From positions 24,378,193-24,442,192 of the forward strand of contig JAKGHH010000005.1 of the NCBI GenBank assembly GCA_022828595.1: a DNA stretch of 64,000 nucleotides, in the 5' to 3' direction. A program made the translations under genes and the position numbers. Positions 23,040 to 34,416 of this stretch are shown here, in pieces. Position 1 is the first letter of the stretch. Each line of letters begins with the position of its first letter. This DNA is from Nelumbo lutea. Taxonomy: Eukaryota; Streptophyta; Magnoliopsida; Proteales; Nelumbonaceae. The notes below the pieces were generated by a model. That model was not told the origin of the DNA, searched no databases, and worked only from the letters and a program-made list of their open reading frames with translations.

Positions 23040-23720
23040 TATTTTTGGAAACTTGGGGTAATTTGGGAATTAGGTCAGGGGTATTTTGGTAATAGGTCTA
23101 ATGGGCAATTTGGTAATTTGGTGAAGGGTAATTCAGGTAATCTAATGAAGGATATTTTGGTAATTTTGGAAGGAAGGGTATTTGGAAATTAGATTAAGGG
23201 TAATTTGGGAATTGGCCAAAGGGATAATTCAAGTAACTTGGTCAAGGGTATTTTGGTAATTTTGGAAGAAGGATATTTTGGGAATTAGGTTAGGGTTAAT
23301 TTAGGAATTTGGGGAAGGGGCATTGTAGGAATTTGGTGTGAGGGGTATTTTGGAAATTTGGAAAATGGGGTATTTTGGTAATTTTGGGTAAAGGGATTTT
23401 GGTGACTTTTGAAAGAAGGGATAATTTGGGAATTGATACAAGGGTAATTTAGGTAATTTGATCAAGGGTATTTTTGAAATTTGGAAAGAGGGTAATTTGG
23501 AGATTAGATCAAGGGTATTTTGGTAATTTGGCATTTTGGTGATTTTGGTTAAGGGGTATTTTGGGAATTTGGATAAGGAGTATTTTGGTAATTGGTCCAA
23601 GGGCATTTTGGGGGTTTGGATTGAAGGGGTATGTTTGGGAATTTAGGGTATGAGAGGAATTTTTGGTGACTTGAAAAAGATGGTAGTTTTGGGGGTTTTT
23701 GGTAAATTGTCAAGGGTTTT
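23040..23720. repeat. degenerate minisatellite, GGGTATTTTGGTAATTTGG type
   Basis: More than 25 imperfect units of 17-25 bp with core GGTAATTTGG/GGTATTTTGG fill nearly 700 bp of solo LTR C1. A few related words (GGGTATTTTGGTAAATTTG on the minus strand near 26990) occur in LTR C2. A minus-strand open stretch at 23301-23606 is only this repeat read through. Confidence 0.9.
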
Positions 23721-23753
23721 TTGGGGTTCAGATAAAGGACTGAGCAAAAATCA

Positions 23754-23875
23754 GGTGGACACTGGGGTTGCTAGGGAAGAAGTGGTCGCGCTTGGGGTTG
23801 CTTGGGCCTTCTTGGGGTTGCCAAGGTATATTTCACCACACCTAGGAGTGCTAGGACCTTCCTAGGGTTGAGTAC
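23754..23875. repeat. minisatellite, right part
   Basis: Two further units of the GGGGTTGCTAGGG / CTTGGGGTTGC array, adjoining the solo LTR C1. Confidence 0.8.
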
Positions 23876-23964
23876 AAAAAAAAACGTACAACATACTTTA
23901 TCTGATGATGAGTACAGAAGATATATGACATGTTTTCAAGAATTCACAATTACATTTTACATCA

Positions 23965-24843
23965 CTATTCATTATAAGGTTTCAACCAATGACAAATCAT
24001 TGTCTCATCTTGTTCATCCGTAGCTACATTCTTTAGTACATAATATCCAGTTGGGTGAGCTTCTTGGATGATGTAGGGTCCAACCCAATTAGGTGCAAAC
24101 TTTTTGGATGATTTACCTTGTCTGACATGGAATGCTATTTTTAATACCTTGGTGCCTTCTTTTAATTTTATGGGCTTTACTAATTTGTTGAAGTTAAAGG
24201 CCATGAGTTGTTTGTATTTGATTTGTTTCTATAGTGTCTTCTCTCTAGCCTATTCTATGTATTCTAGTTTTTCATTGAGTAATTGGTCCATCTCATCTAT
24301 TCGGAAGTGTTTTCCCATCACATAGGCTACTCATGTAGATATACCATTTGTATTTTCACCGGTAAAACAGCTTCCTAGGCATATACCAAATAATAGGGTG
24401 TTGCTTGTGTGCTCTTTCTGATTGTTGTGCAATAAGCCCAAAGCGTTTCAGACAATTTTTTTGCCCAGTCCTTTTTGTGTTTTGCTACCATCTTACTCGG
24501 CATTTTCAACTTCTTGATTATTTATGGATAACCCATTGTTCGTCAAAATCCTCATCGATACCCCAAATCGATGGACTATGTGTTGCCTTAAGAAATTTGC
24601 ATTGTTCTCTGCACAAATTCTCTATAGTGGTATTTCCTCTACCCACTTTGTGAAATAGTCCATGGCTACTATGATGAAGCAATATCCCCAAGAAGTTGGG
24701 TGGATTTTACCTATTAGGTCTACCTCCTAAGTGTGGAAAGACCATGGTGTGATAATGGTGTAGAGGTTGTTAGCTGGTTTGTATATCTGTTCGGCATGCA
24801 CTTGGCATTTGTGACACCTTCTTACATGCTTCTGGGAACTAGT
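23965..24843 (-). pseudogene. Gy-M integrase remnant
   Basis: Integrase joins element cDNA to host DNA. On the minus strand it opens with the second half of the zinc finger (RRCHKCQVHAEQ); the two His lie outside, lost at the junction with LTR-B at 24844. The core follows: EVDLIGKIHPTSWGYCF, then VAMDYFTKWVE. The second catalytic Asp is lost: ILTNNGLS where the family has TDNG. The C-terminal region, GKSSKKFAPNWVGPY then MICHWLKPYNE, ends near 23965. Several stops and frameshifts lie between. No RT or RNase H is found between this and the protease piece at 25449-25930. Confidence 0.85.
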
Positions 24844-25448
24844 TGCTCATAGGGAGGTAAAGCTACGTACAAGGGTCTCCTTGAAGGACAAAGGAAAGCT
24901 GAGTAGGGGATACGCTAAAGGCTAGGGTGGATGAAGTGAGAAAATGATGATCACATTATGAGTTGGATCCTTATTTATAGGGAGAGATCCCGAGGTCCCA
25001 AAAAGAATGAGCTAAAAGTGTTTGATTCTCATTAGAGAAGGGAATCTTGGATTTGATGTCAGTTGTTAGGGAACACCACTAGGGTTTTGCCACATCTCTT
25101 ATGAGATATCTCAAGGACGATGTTTCCTTTTATTTGAGGATTCTCATAATATACATGTACTACTTCCCTTCGCAAGCCTCTTAGATTGACATGGTGTGGG
25201 TGATGTCAATAATTATCTCACATGTCCTTTTTAATCCTACTGGATGTTTTGTCATGTGCATTATTAGTGAAGAACGTGTTTCTTTGTTCATTCTTGACCT
25301 ACGACGAACTTGAAGTCATTCTAGGTGTGCGATGGCTTTCTTTTCATCGTAAGTCTATGCAAGTTTTGAGTTCATCGCGGGCATTCTTGTGGCATTGGTT
25401 TAGCACCTTCTGTGCCCCTATGGTCATAGTGATCAACACATACCTACA
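24844..25448 (-). mobile_element. LTR-B copy (solo) within Gy-M pol
   Basis: On the minus strand it begins TGTAGGTATG and ends ATGAGCA, homologous along its length to 20885-21510. It lies where RT and RNase H should be, so its arrival or a later recombination removed them. I could not find a clean target duplication. Confidence 0.75.
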
Positions 25449-25930
25449 CATAGTAGTTCTTTGGAACAACTTTCTTTACGGCTAGGATGTCAGCTTCTTC
25501 ATATTCTTCCACAATGGTGTAATAACTCCTTCCATTTTCGTCTATCACCTACACACACTTAGATCACTTCTTTCTTTTCGAAGTTGTTGGAGGCTTGTCA
25601 CCAGGTTTGGCAGTCACATGGTTTCTACTTTTACTACTTGAGTTTCCCCTTCTTTAGCGAGCTCTGTATAATATATGGCATCTTGGAGGTAGGCCTCTAA
25701 TCTATCAAATGGGACACAAGTAGCTAGAATCCTAATGGTGTGTCCCTTGTGCTTGGCCATTATGCACTGGTGGTAGGTGGACGGGACTAATGCCAAGCCA
25801 TATATTAAAGGTCACCCCAACAAGGCATGGTATATTGTTTTTCCAGAGATCACCTCAAAACTCCTGGTTGATGAAGAAAGGTTCACTGGCTACTAGAAAT
25901 TCAACCAACACCTCCGTGATTGTCAGCACT
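25449..25930 (-). pseudogene. Gy-M protease and linker remnant
   Basis: Minus strand: TITEVLVEFLVASEPFFI, then a damaged core, then ALVPSTYHQCIMAKHKG, the conserved stretch after the gypsy protease (usual form GAVPSTLHQ). Next is an acidic linker with YYTIVEEYEEADIL that leads towards RT in this group. It joins in sense to the segment at 28581-29298 once solo LTR C2 is taken out. Stops and frame changes show decay. Confidence 0.75.
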
Positions 25931-28580
25931 TGATTTTGCTCCATTCACCACCTGAACCTCTAACTTACCTCAAACACCCAATTAAACACTCCCGATATCT
26001 CTAAAACACCCAAAAATCCCAAATTTCACCCCAAAAGCCCTCAAATCCACCATTAAACCTATTCGATACCTATCTGATGGTCCCGATCAACCCCCATTTG
26101 CAGCTCAACCATTAGATCAAACACAACCATCAAACCCAAGACCTCCCAAAACACCTACCCATGAAATTTCAGCTTAGGATTCCTTCATTTATCCTTTTAT
26201 CAAGTAAAGATTCCATTTTGGCCGATCTCATTAACCTAAACACTCAAAACCCAGATGCTCTTGATCTTGATACAACTGAACCGATCAAACCACACTATTA
26301 AACTCCAAACACCTACCCCTAAAATTTTAACCCTAGATTCCCCCATTTGTCCGTCCATCAAACAAAGATTATGTTTCTAAATATCATATTGATCTAAATT
26401 TTTACAATCTTAACATCCTCAACCAATCAGACATCATCATCATATCCCGGACATCTTTAAACACCCACCTATAAAATTTCAGTTCAAAGCACATTCATTT
26501 ACCCTTCAATCGCATCAAGATTCCATTTCAAGGTCCTATATTAACCAAATTACAAATCTTTGTGTTATACCTTAGACTCCCCAAAAACTCTACCATGTGA
26601 AATTTCATCCAAAACAAACCATGTTTGCCCCTTGATCATGCAAAGATTTTGTTTCGAGCCCCTAGGTTAACTCAATCAAGCTCTTCTAGACCTTCCCAAT
26701 CTAGAACCATTTGGCCCAAGACCCCACTAATTAACTTAGAATGTCCAAAAACCCCACCTTGTGATATTTTATCCAAGAATACCCTCATTTACCCTTTTAT
26801 CTAAAAAGATTCCATTTTGGTCGATCTTATTGGCCTACACATGCATGACCCCACTCCGTAGTCAAACCCATCTCAACCCTCTATATTTTGGCCTAAAAAT
26901 CCCCACTATTAAACCAAAAGACCTAGTTTGATCCTCCTAGACGTAGTTTGACCCTTCTAGACCTGGTTTGACCCATTTTCTCAAATTTACCAAAATACCC
27001 CCTTTCAGAACCCCAAAATTATGAAATTGCCAAGACCTATTATAAATACTAACCAAAATCTCACATTTGAGGTAATCAGAAATCAGAAATTTTTACCACC
27101 TTCTTCTTCTTCTTCTTCTTCTTCTTTGTCCATTTGAACTCCTTCATCTCTCCCTCTGATTCTCTTTTTCATCCACTACAATTCTGCAACATGTACTCAT
27201 TCACCTTCTTCTTCACCTTCTTTTTTTTTCCCTTTCTTCCTCTACCCCCCTTCCTCGGTTTTGGATCACTCAAGATCATTGTTGCCGCTACAGCTTCAAG
27301 CAATAGTGGTGGATCTCCTCCCACACTCTCTCTTTTCCACCCCATCCCCTGTTTACAGTCTAATCACTGCTAACAGGTTACAGCAGCAATCTAACCATTG
27401 AATCATCATCTCTCCCTTCCCTCCTCCACATTTTGGTAATCCGAATTCCCCATCCTGGTGTTGCCGCCGATCTAACTCTAATTGTAGTAATCAAATGGGG
27501 CTTCTGGACTGTGACAGAAATTAGCAAGCCTCGTAATGTGTCAAACTAGACCTCTCATTAGCTCTTGATTGCAGGCTCGTGAAACTTTGGTTTTGAAGAA
27601 TCTGCACAACACCAATAAGTTTATATCACACCTTGCATCGTTTCAGACTAGGCCAACATATCCTCAGGCAAATTCCAATCCCTCCTATTTTTCTTTTCTT
27701 TTGATTTTATATTTTCTTCGCTTTACTCTAGTGTTGCATTTAACTATTGGCTAGAAGACACAAAGATGTTCTCTATAAAATTGTTTGGCCGGTAATGGAA
27801 GAGGTAATAGGTTGTCTACTTTCATATAATCATCATTGTTATCTTCTTTCTTTTTCTTGTTTTATTCAATGTTCTTATCACATTTCCAATTTTGTTACTC
27901 ATTGATTCTCTCATTTGAATGTGTTTAGAATTTATTTGGTGTAAATTTTTTTCATTTTGTAAGTTGGCAGTAGTTTATTCCTTTATGCTTGCTTTAACCT
28001 ATAGAATGAGTGTGCGTATGAATTGAAGAATTTGTTTGATTAATATCTTTTAGTTTGAAGGTGGGAGTTCTAATAGAAAAGGGGTGACGGAGCAATCATT
28101 CACCCTTTTGCTCAGGCCCCTACATCCAAAAGGGGATTAGTCTGTGAGTATTGAAGGGAACATCCTTTCAAGTTGATGGAAGTGCAAGTCTTTGGTTTGG
28201 ATAAAAAAAGATAAAAAGGGGAAAATAATAAATAATAAATAAATTAAATTGGTCTTCTTTGTTGGTTTATTTTTTTAGTTTGTTACTTTTTTTATCATTG
28301 CTGCTTTTTATTAATCATGTATTTGTAATTATACTCGCTTAAAGCACCATGTAGGTCCCACCTATTGAACCCAGGAGAGGGATGCCTAACCCCTTCCCTC
28401 TCCCATCCAAGTCTTACTGGATTGGTTGGTTAGTGCCTCAGGCTTTGGAGTCACTAATAAACCAAAAACACTTTCCAATGCAAATCTTGGAAGTCCCACC
28501 ACCTCCTTTTTCATTTACTTGATTGGTGGCAACTCCATTTCCGGCACAAGTGGAAAGTGAGCCAGCTTTTTCGATGCTCA
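25931..28580 (-). mobile_element. solo LTR of gypsy family C (copy C2)
   Basis: On the minus strand it begins TGAGCATCGAAAAAGCTGGC and ends GGAGCAAAATCA, matching the ends of C1. It shares the GGAGTTGCCACC segment and, near 28114, the rare word CTCAGGCCCCTACATCCAAAA with C1. It is 2.65 kb, 0.7 kb longer than C1. A (CTT)n tract at 27101-27126 lies in the same pyrimidine-rich zone as the (TC)n of C1. Open stretches inside (27134-27373, 27569-27754) are not supported as genes. Confidence 0.72.
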
Positions 28581-29298
28581 CAGTGACAAATGCATTTCCG
28601 TTAAAATCTGTAACCTCCTTGGGCAACCCTCTAATAGTTTCTTTTTATATGTTCATATGATTCAGGGGTGGAGGGAGATCAGGTTGATGGAGCTTTCTCG
28701 ATCAATTAATAACTGTCGCATCTCATTCCCCCTATTTTGGTCGTGATTGATGTGATGGGGATCCGTGGCCAACATGTCAATTAGGGTAAACTCTACATGG
28801 GACCTGCTTATGTAGTGGGGTTCAAGCAGTCTCCTAAAAGCTCCCACCAGTGCCCTGATAACGAGCCATCGCACCGTGGCCTTGGCCCCTTGTTTGCTCA
28901 GGAACTGTTGTAGGTCTAGTTTCTACACAAACCACTGTATCAACATGTTCGCATGTTCACCTCCTGAAGATCCAACCATGTTTATACTGCCTTCTCTCGA
29001 ATGCATGGGGAGGGGGTCGATTTCTACCTACATTGGCTTCTTTTTAACAAAATCATCTAACATTACTTTTTGCACGAAGAGATATCAGAGGGTGAAGCAA
29101 TCCATCAGGTCATGATTGGGCGACTGGTGATAGTTACACCACCTCTAACCCATGTCTTTCCTTCTCAGGGTCGACCCCGATCGGCGGTGGTGGCATGTTA
29201 ATTACACGGTCTTCTATGAGATTATTCATGATCATGATTACTTTGCTCTTGTCGTAGGGGAAAGGAGGAGGAGTGGTGGTAGCAGGCCATTTCATCGG
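28581..29298 (-). pseudogene. Gy-M gag C-terminal part and gag-protease junction
   Basis: Continues the gag from 40931 across Gy-A: the frame ends NNQNR at 40931 and resumes PMKWPATTTPPFPYDKSKV at 29298. It then shows NYHQSPNHDLMDCFTL, resembling the HxxxxH...C stretch of this group, and PLPMHSREGSINMV. Further down, LPKEVTDFNGNAFVTV reaches the C2 junction at 28580 and continues as protease at 25930. Stops occur near 29088 and 29012. Confidence 0.75.
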
Positions 29299-30060
29299 TG
29301 TAGGTACATAGTGGTTGCTAAGGCTATCAAAGTATAGAGGGTGTCAAACCAACACTACATGGATGCCTACGATGAATCCATAACCCATTGCACATTTGTG
29401 ATGAGTTCATCGCAAATTTGTAGTTGCGATGAACTCATACTCAAATTGGGTCGCGATGAACATTGGCTAGTGTGAATCCGCAATAAACCTTATACATAAA
29501 CTTGCGATAAAGCTTAGACATGCGCAAATCTGAGATGATCTATAAAGACGCATACGAATTTGTGATGAACTTCGGACGCATACAGTGTTGCAATGAACCC
29601 AAAACTATTATAGAACTGTGGAATCATAGTAGACCATGAATAAATGTTGGTTACACATGCGTTTTTTAAATTATGCATGTGAGTTTAATAAAAGTACGCC
29701 CACCAAACAATAATGTTACCCATGCAACGTCAATATAATAGGGTCACATACGAAGAGAATTCAGAAGGGATAGGTTTCTCTAATAATGATCCCTTAATAG
29801 TCAAACAAAAGAAAAGATCTCCTTTCCTAATGGGAGAGATCCTCTTTCCTAACAAAAAGGAACTCCTTCCTTGATAGCCTTAACTCTCTATAAAAAGGAG
29901 AGAACAATTCTTCCTTGGGGGACAACAATAAAACAACCTTGACCTAGGGTTTGTGGGAGATAAGCAACTCCTTTCTCTCCTCTCTTCCTCATGTCCCTCT
30001 CTCTTCTCCGGACCTTCAGAGATAGACCATCCCACATTGCTTGGTCACTCCCTACATACA
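29299..30060 (+). repeat. Gy-A 5' LTR
   Basis: U3 carries about eight degenerate GCGATGAAC motifs (29395-29600). TATAAAAAGG near 29890, then a CT-rich R/U5. The end is uncertain: a second copy of the terminal block (CCGGACCTTTGGAGA to AGTTACA) lies at 30387-30437, so the LTR may extend to 30437 with an internal insertion of about 370 bp. Confidence 0.7.
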
Positions 30061-30648
30061 TTAGAATCTCTGGTTTTGTCTCTGATCTCTAGGAGGACAG
30101 CACCTCATCTTTCATCAATCACCCTTTTTGCAATGAGGCTCTGGTGTTTGGTTCACCGCATCCAATTGTTGAACCCTGCAAGAAAGATATGGACTGCATA
30201 ACTCACCGACCAAAAGTCTCACAATCAGAGTCTCTTTGTGTGACAATATTAGGCAACATTACCCTATCACCGACACGAAGAAGGCAGACCCTAGATTTTT
30301 CAAGCATCGAACCTTAGAAGCCGATCCGCCCAACTCTTTATCATCTCTCTGTCTATTTGCTTTTCCCTATTCCCATTGCCATATCCGGACCTTTGGAGAC
30401 AAACCACCCCACGTTGCCTGACCACTCCCTAGTTACATATCAACATACAAATAAAGTGTTCTATACACAAAGTTCGCACAACACTTCATCAAGAACAGAA
30501 ATGATCAATAGACCTAATAAAAAAAATCAGGATACCACAACATCTGCAATCATGTTCCTCATCGCCCCATCACAAAACCCCAAAGCAAACACGATGACAA
30601 AAAAATCTTATTAGTAAGTTCCCACTTACCGATAAGCAGGGGGGCTAA
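30061..30648 (+). other. Gy-A internal non-coding region and polypurine tract
   Basis: No coding. It contains a partial repeat of the LTR end (30387-30437) and a Gy-B-like tract (30510-30612). It finishes with CCGATAAGCAGGGGGG before the 3' LTR. Confidence 0.7.
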
Positions 30649-30714
30649 TGTAGGTACATAGTTGTCGTTAAGGCCATCAAAGTACAGAGGGTGTCAAACC
30701 AATGCTACATGGAT
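30649..30714 (+). repeat. Gy-A 3' LTR, first part
   Basis: TGTAGGTACATAGTTGTCG, matching 29299 onward, cut at 30714 by Cop-2 after ACATGGAT. It continues at 40191. Confidence 0.85.
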
Positions 30715-32655
30715 TGTTAGATAGTTTTGTATGCACTTAGCTTCAATCAGAATGATGTACTTTATGAGTTTATTGTAAATGAATAAAAGTGCATATTTGA
30801 TTCATGTTCCCTTGGTGTATTTCTGTGTAATACCCTTAAACTGGACACTTAATGAGACTTGTGTTAGTTTAGAATGTTCATAGCCAGTGGGTCGGTCTGG
30901 GGAGACCTATCCTGACAAGGCTAACACTGTGGTGCCACCAAGTCAGTTGGGGTGGCCTGTCTTAGCTACCAGGGTGAGACCCTAGGCACATACAGTGTGG
31001 GATTAATTGAATCTTTGAACTGGACCAGATTTCCAGTATTGCCCTGGACCTTGGAGATTGATGGGCAAAACTGGAAAATTACACCCAACCCCTAGACTCG
31101 ATTATAATACTGCACTAGGTGTCGGATCGGGCTGTCTTTGATGTACCAATCAGTGAGATCCTTAGCGGGGGTTAAAACCTGGGTATGTTGGGACAATCCG
31201 AGAATTCATCTGAGTGGGTGATCATAGTGACAGGATCAGCCCCTTTGTCGGACAAAGGTAATGATCGGGGATGCACTATCATTGTTGGAAACCAAGACTG
31301 TCGGCAGCCGATTTCAACCGTTGAGATTTGTTTTGCAAAGTATATTTTATATGAGATATAAAAGTATATATATTATGGTTTCTAAATTGTTTGCAAAAAG
31401 GTTTTAATTCCCGGGATCCATATAAGTGGAGAGTGTAACACTGTTCGTTGCAGTCGAGGGAGAGGTCCTCTCTTGTCGGTCAGTGTATGATCATTAAGGG
31501 TTGAGAGGTTAAGTGTAAGACCATTGAGGATAATACCTGATGGGCTAATCTTGCATCTGCCCACAGTCCTTGGGTGTTACAAGGTGGCTTGGCCCAGGGA
31601 CCACTTAGGGTAAGTGTTGGGCCCATAAAGCCCATTCGATGGGTTTCAGGGGGTGCACTGTCTTTAACAGTGTATTCGACCAGGCCTTGTAACAAAGGCT
31701 GGGCCGAACCCATGTGGCTAATGTGTAGATCAATGCTTTGGTCCCACGCCATACAAGGAAGCCCAACTGGGCAGCAGTTAGGAAGGTTAAGCGAGCACAT
31801 AAGCTTAAGGGGCCTAAAGCCCATTTCGAACTGGACTATTTATTTAGTTAATTAAAGGGGCGAATTCGGAGATGGATTAGCAGATAGGATAGGGTCTTAA
31901 TCCTATCCACTCAGAGAGTCCAGATCTGAATGTGATTCAGATCTAGAAACCTCCTAATGGGATTAGGAGAAAGCTAATCTAATATGCAGATAAGATAAGG
32001 GTTTATCCTTATCACTAGAAGAGAAGGCTGATCCAAATATGATTTGGATAAGCAGCTCCTAATGGGATTAGCAGCTGATCTTTTAAGTTAACAAAAGGAA
32101 AGAGGGGGCGGCAGCCTTAAGGAGACATACATCAGATCCTCTTTAGTGCTGAAATCAAGAAGAGAGTTTTCTGCACCCTGCGAATACTCTCTTGCCGCCT
32201 CCCTGTTCATGCTGCCCTGTTTGCCAATTCGATCTTCAGTTGTGGGAGAAGTCAAGATTGGATCTTGACATCAGTTCTTTGAGAAAGGATTGAAAGGAAG
32301 TTGTGCTCACGTACCATTCTACTGATTCTTGCGAAGGACAGAGTTCTTGGGGGAGAACACTGTTGATTCTGCTCCATCCTGCACTCCGCCATCTTCAGTG
32401 GGAGCAGTCTTTGGATCCTTCCTTGGGTGTGAACACCTTCGTTGGGAGATATTACTTCTCCGTATCAGGTATAATTCTCTCCTATTCCTTTTGGTTCAGA
32501 TCTGGTTCAGTTTAAGGTTCAAGAATGATCCTTGAAAATATGATTTTCTAAATAGGGAATGTGATTCCCAGTTGAAGGGAGAGAAATAATTTTTGAAATT
32601 CACCCCTTATTCCGCAATCTTTGGGCGTCCATGGGATGGATCTCTCATCCCTTTA
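30715..32655 (+). repeat. Cop-2 5' LTR
   Basis: It begins TGTTAGATAG and ends CCCTTTA one base before the PBS. No TATAAATA at the place where Cop-1 has it; the sequence there is TTTTAAGTTAACAAAAGG. An antisense open stretch at 31480-31824 is LTR sequence, not a gene. Confidence 0.93.
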
Positions 32656-32656
32656 G

Positions 32657-32669
32657 TGGTATCAGAGCC
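32657..32669 (+). other. Cop-2 primer-binding site (initiator tRNA-Met)
   Basis: TGGTATCAGAGCC, identical to Cop-1. Confidence 0.93.
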
Positions 32670-34416
32670 AGGTTCAAATCTTGAACCATTCTGTTTTAGA
32701 TCTGAACCTGCACAATTAGGGAGAAGGCGTTCTACCCAATTTGCGCAGATATGGGTTTTGGGAAATTTGTTCCCAAAACAGATGGGCAAATAATCTAAAA
32801 TTAATTTTAAATAAATCTGATTATTATTTAGAATTGTTCTTTATAATTTTCTTGATTTATGGGCTGTTCGTACAAGAGGAGATCGAATTCTTGGTTTGCG
32901 CAGGGAACCTGCGATTTTGCAGTTCTTGAATTATTTTTTCGGTCTGTAAATATTTTTTTTTATTTTCTAGACTCAATGTATAGTTATTCGATCTGATGTA
33001 ATTATTAATAGAAATAGGATTTCTATTTTTTTATTTTGGATCGAAGATGGCGGCGCAGAAAAGGAGATTTCGCAGAGAAGGAGATTTCGCAGATGGGAGA
33101 AACGCTATCTGCGATTTGCAGCTTGTGAAAATGCATTCTGTGATCTAACCTCTGTTTTGCAGGATGGATTGTGCGAACAGCCCTGATTGATTGATTCTTG
33201 TTTTTCTTTTATCAGTATTTAATTTCAGATTATTTTCTTGAATTAAGGATTTAATTAAAAATCAAACCCTAGACCCATTCGAACCAAGATTGGTTCAAAC
33301 TGTTTGGACCAATTCTAGGGTTTAATCAAGGCTGAAAGTCAGCCCTAATTTCCCACTAATGGGCCTAAGGATTGATATTTAATTAAATGGTTAATTCGGC
33401 CCAGCCTGTAAAGGCCCAGTTTTAAATAGTTAAAACTGCAAAAGCCCATTTTAAAGGATAAAGCTATATGGGCCGAACTGGGTAACCCTAATTCAGCCCA
33501 TATACCTAGATAATATTAATGGTTAATATTATGGAATTTTAATGGGCTTCCAACGGGCCTTACAGATAATTAATTGATTGGATCAATTTATCCCTGCATG
33601 TGATGTATGGATGTGTGATGTGCTACGTACATGGGCCATAAGCACTTGGCCCATGCTCATTCGACAATGGCTCTTGCGCACACCATGGCTGAATGCACAT
33701 CATTGCCATGGTGTCCCTTTTGGTCATTGGATGACCTCCCTCAGTGGTGGGCCTCACACCTCATCAAGAGGTTACGTGCGAAACCCTAGTCGATTTAGTT
33801 CCACCGAAATCTGGCTTTATGAAAGTCAGTGGGAGCCACTTTGGTTTGACCTAAATCAAACTAGGGCGTAATTTTGTTCCCTCCAGCTAATATGAGTGCA
33901 TGTGATAGGGAGATTCATATGATGAACTCTCTAAAGGCCTTCCATCATTAGCATGAGGATGGGTCCTTTAGTAATGAGGAAACGCACCAGAAAATGGGCT
34001 ATCCATTTGCTGTTGGGCTTGTCTGAGTGTTTCATAAGATGATAGGGGCGTCATAGACCGATGTGGGAGGCCAAAACGGTTCACGAATATGATGGGTAAG
34101 CACTCATTGGACAGAAAGGTTTACCTGAAAACGGTTCTGAACCTTGTCTGACAGAGGCCAAAAGGGAAAACTCATATGATGAGTGGATATGATCCTTCAC
34201 AGAAAGGTGGTGGGTTATGCAGCTGAAATAGTTGGCTCCATGCACCCTATGTGATTTCCCACATTTCCAGAGACAACCCGTAGTCTCCGTCACTGAGAAA
34301 GGAGGGAAATCTCAGAGACGAATAAATGGAAATGGATCATAGATTAAAATCCATATCTATGAAATGAACATGAGTCAAATTAGGTTGTGGACTGATATTT
34401 GCTCTTTTATCAGAAA
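32670..34416 (+). other. Cop-2 long 5' leader
   Basis: 1.75 kb, no supported coding, homologous to the leaders of Cop-1 and Cop-3. It has a candidate splice donor, GATGGGTAAGCA, at 34088-34099, and GCTCTTTTATCAG directly upstream of the gag ATG. The inverted repeat CATAGAT to ATCTATG spans 34337-34360. Confidence 0.75.

Larger units (their letters stand above)
21819..23753 (+). mobile_element. solo LTR of gypsy family C (copy C1)
   Basis: It begins TGAGTGTCGGGAAAACCGG and ends GAGCAAAAATCA. The 4-bp flank GGTG is repeated at 21815-21818 and 23754-23757. The start resembles known plant gypsy LTRs with a GGAGTCGCCACC segment. It holds a (TC)27 tract at 22733-22786 and a long degenerate minisatellite at 23040-23720. 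No internal element sequence. A second, opposite copy lies at 25931-28580. Confidence 0.72.

Noticed and set aside
23301..23606. Pro/Lys-rich minus-strand open stretch
   Set aside because: Translation of the GGTATTTTGG minisatellite.
29294..29298. inverted flanks ATCGG/CCGAT of Gy-A as a target duplication
   Set aside because: They are inverted, not direct, and so are not evidence of a target site duplication.
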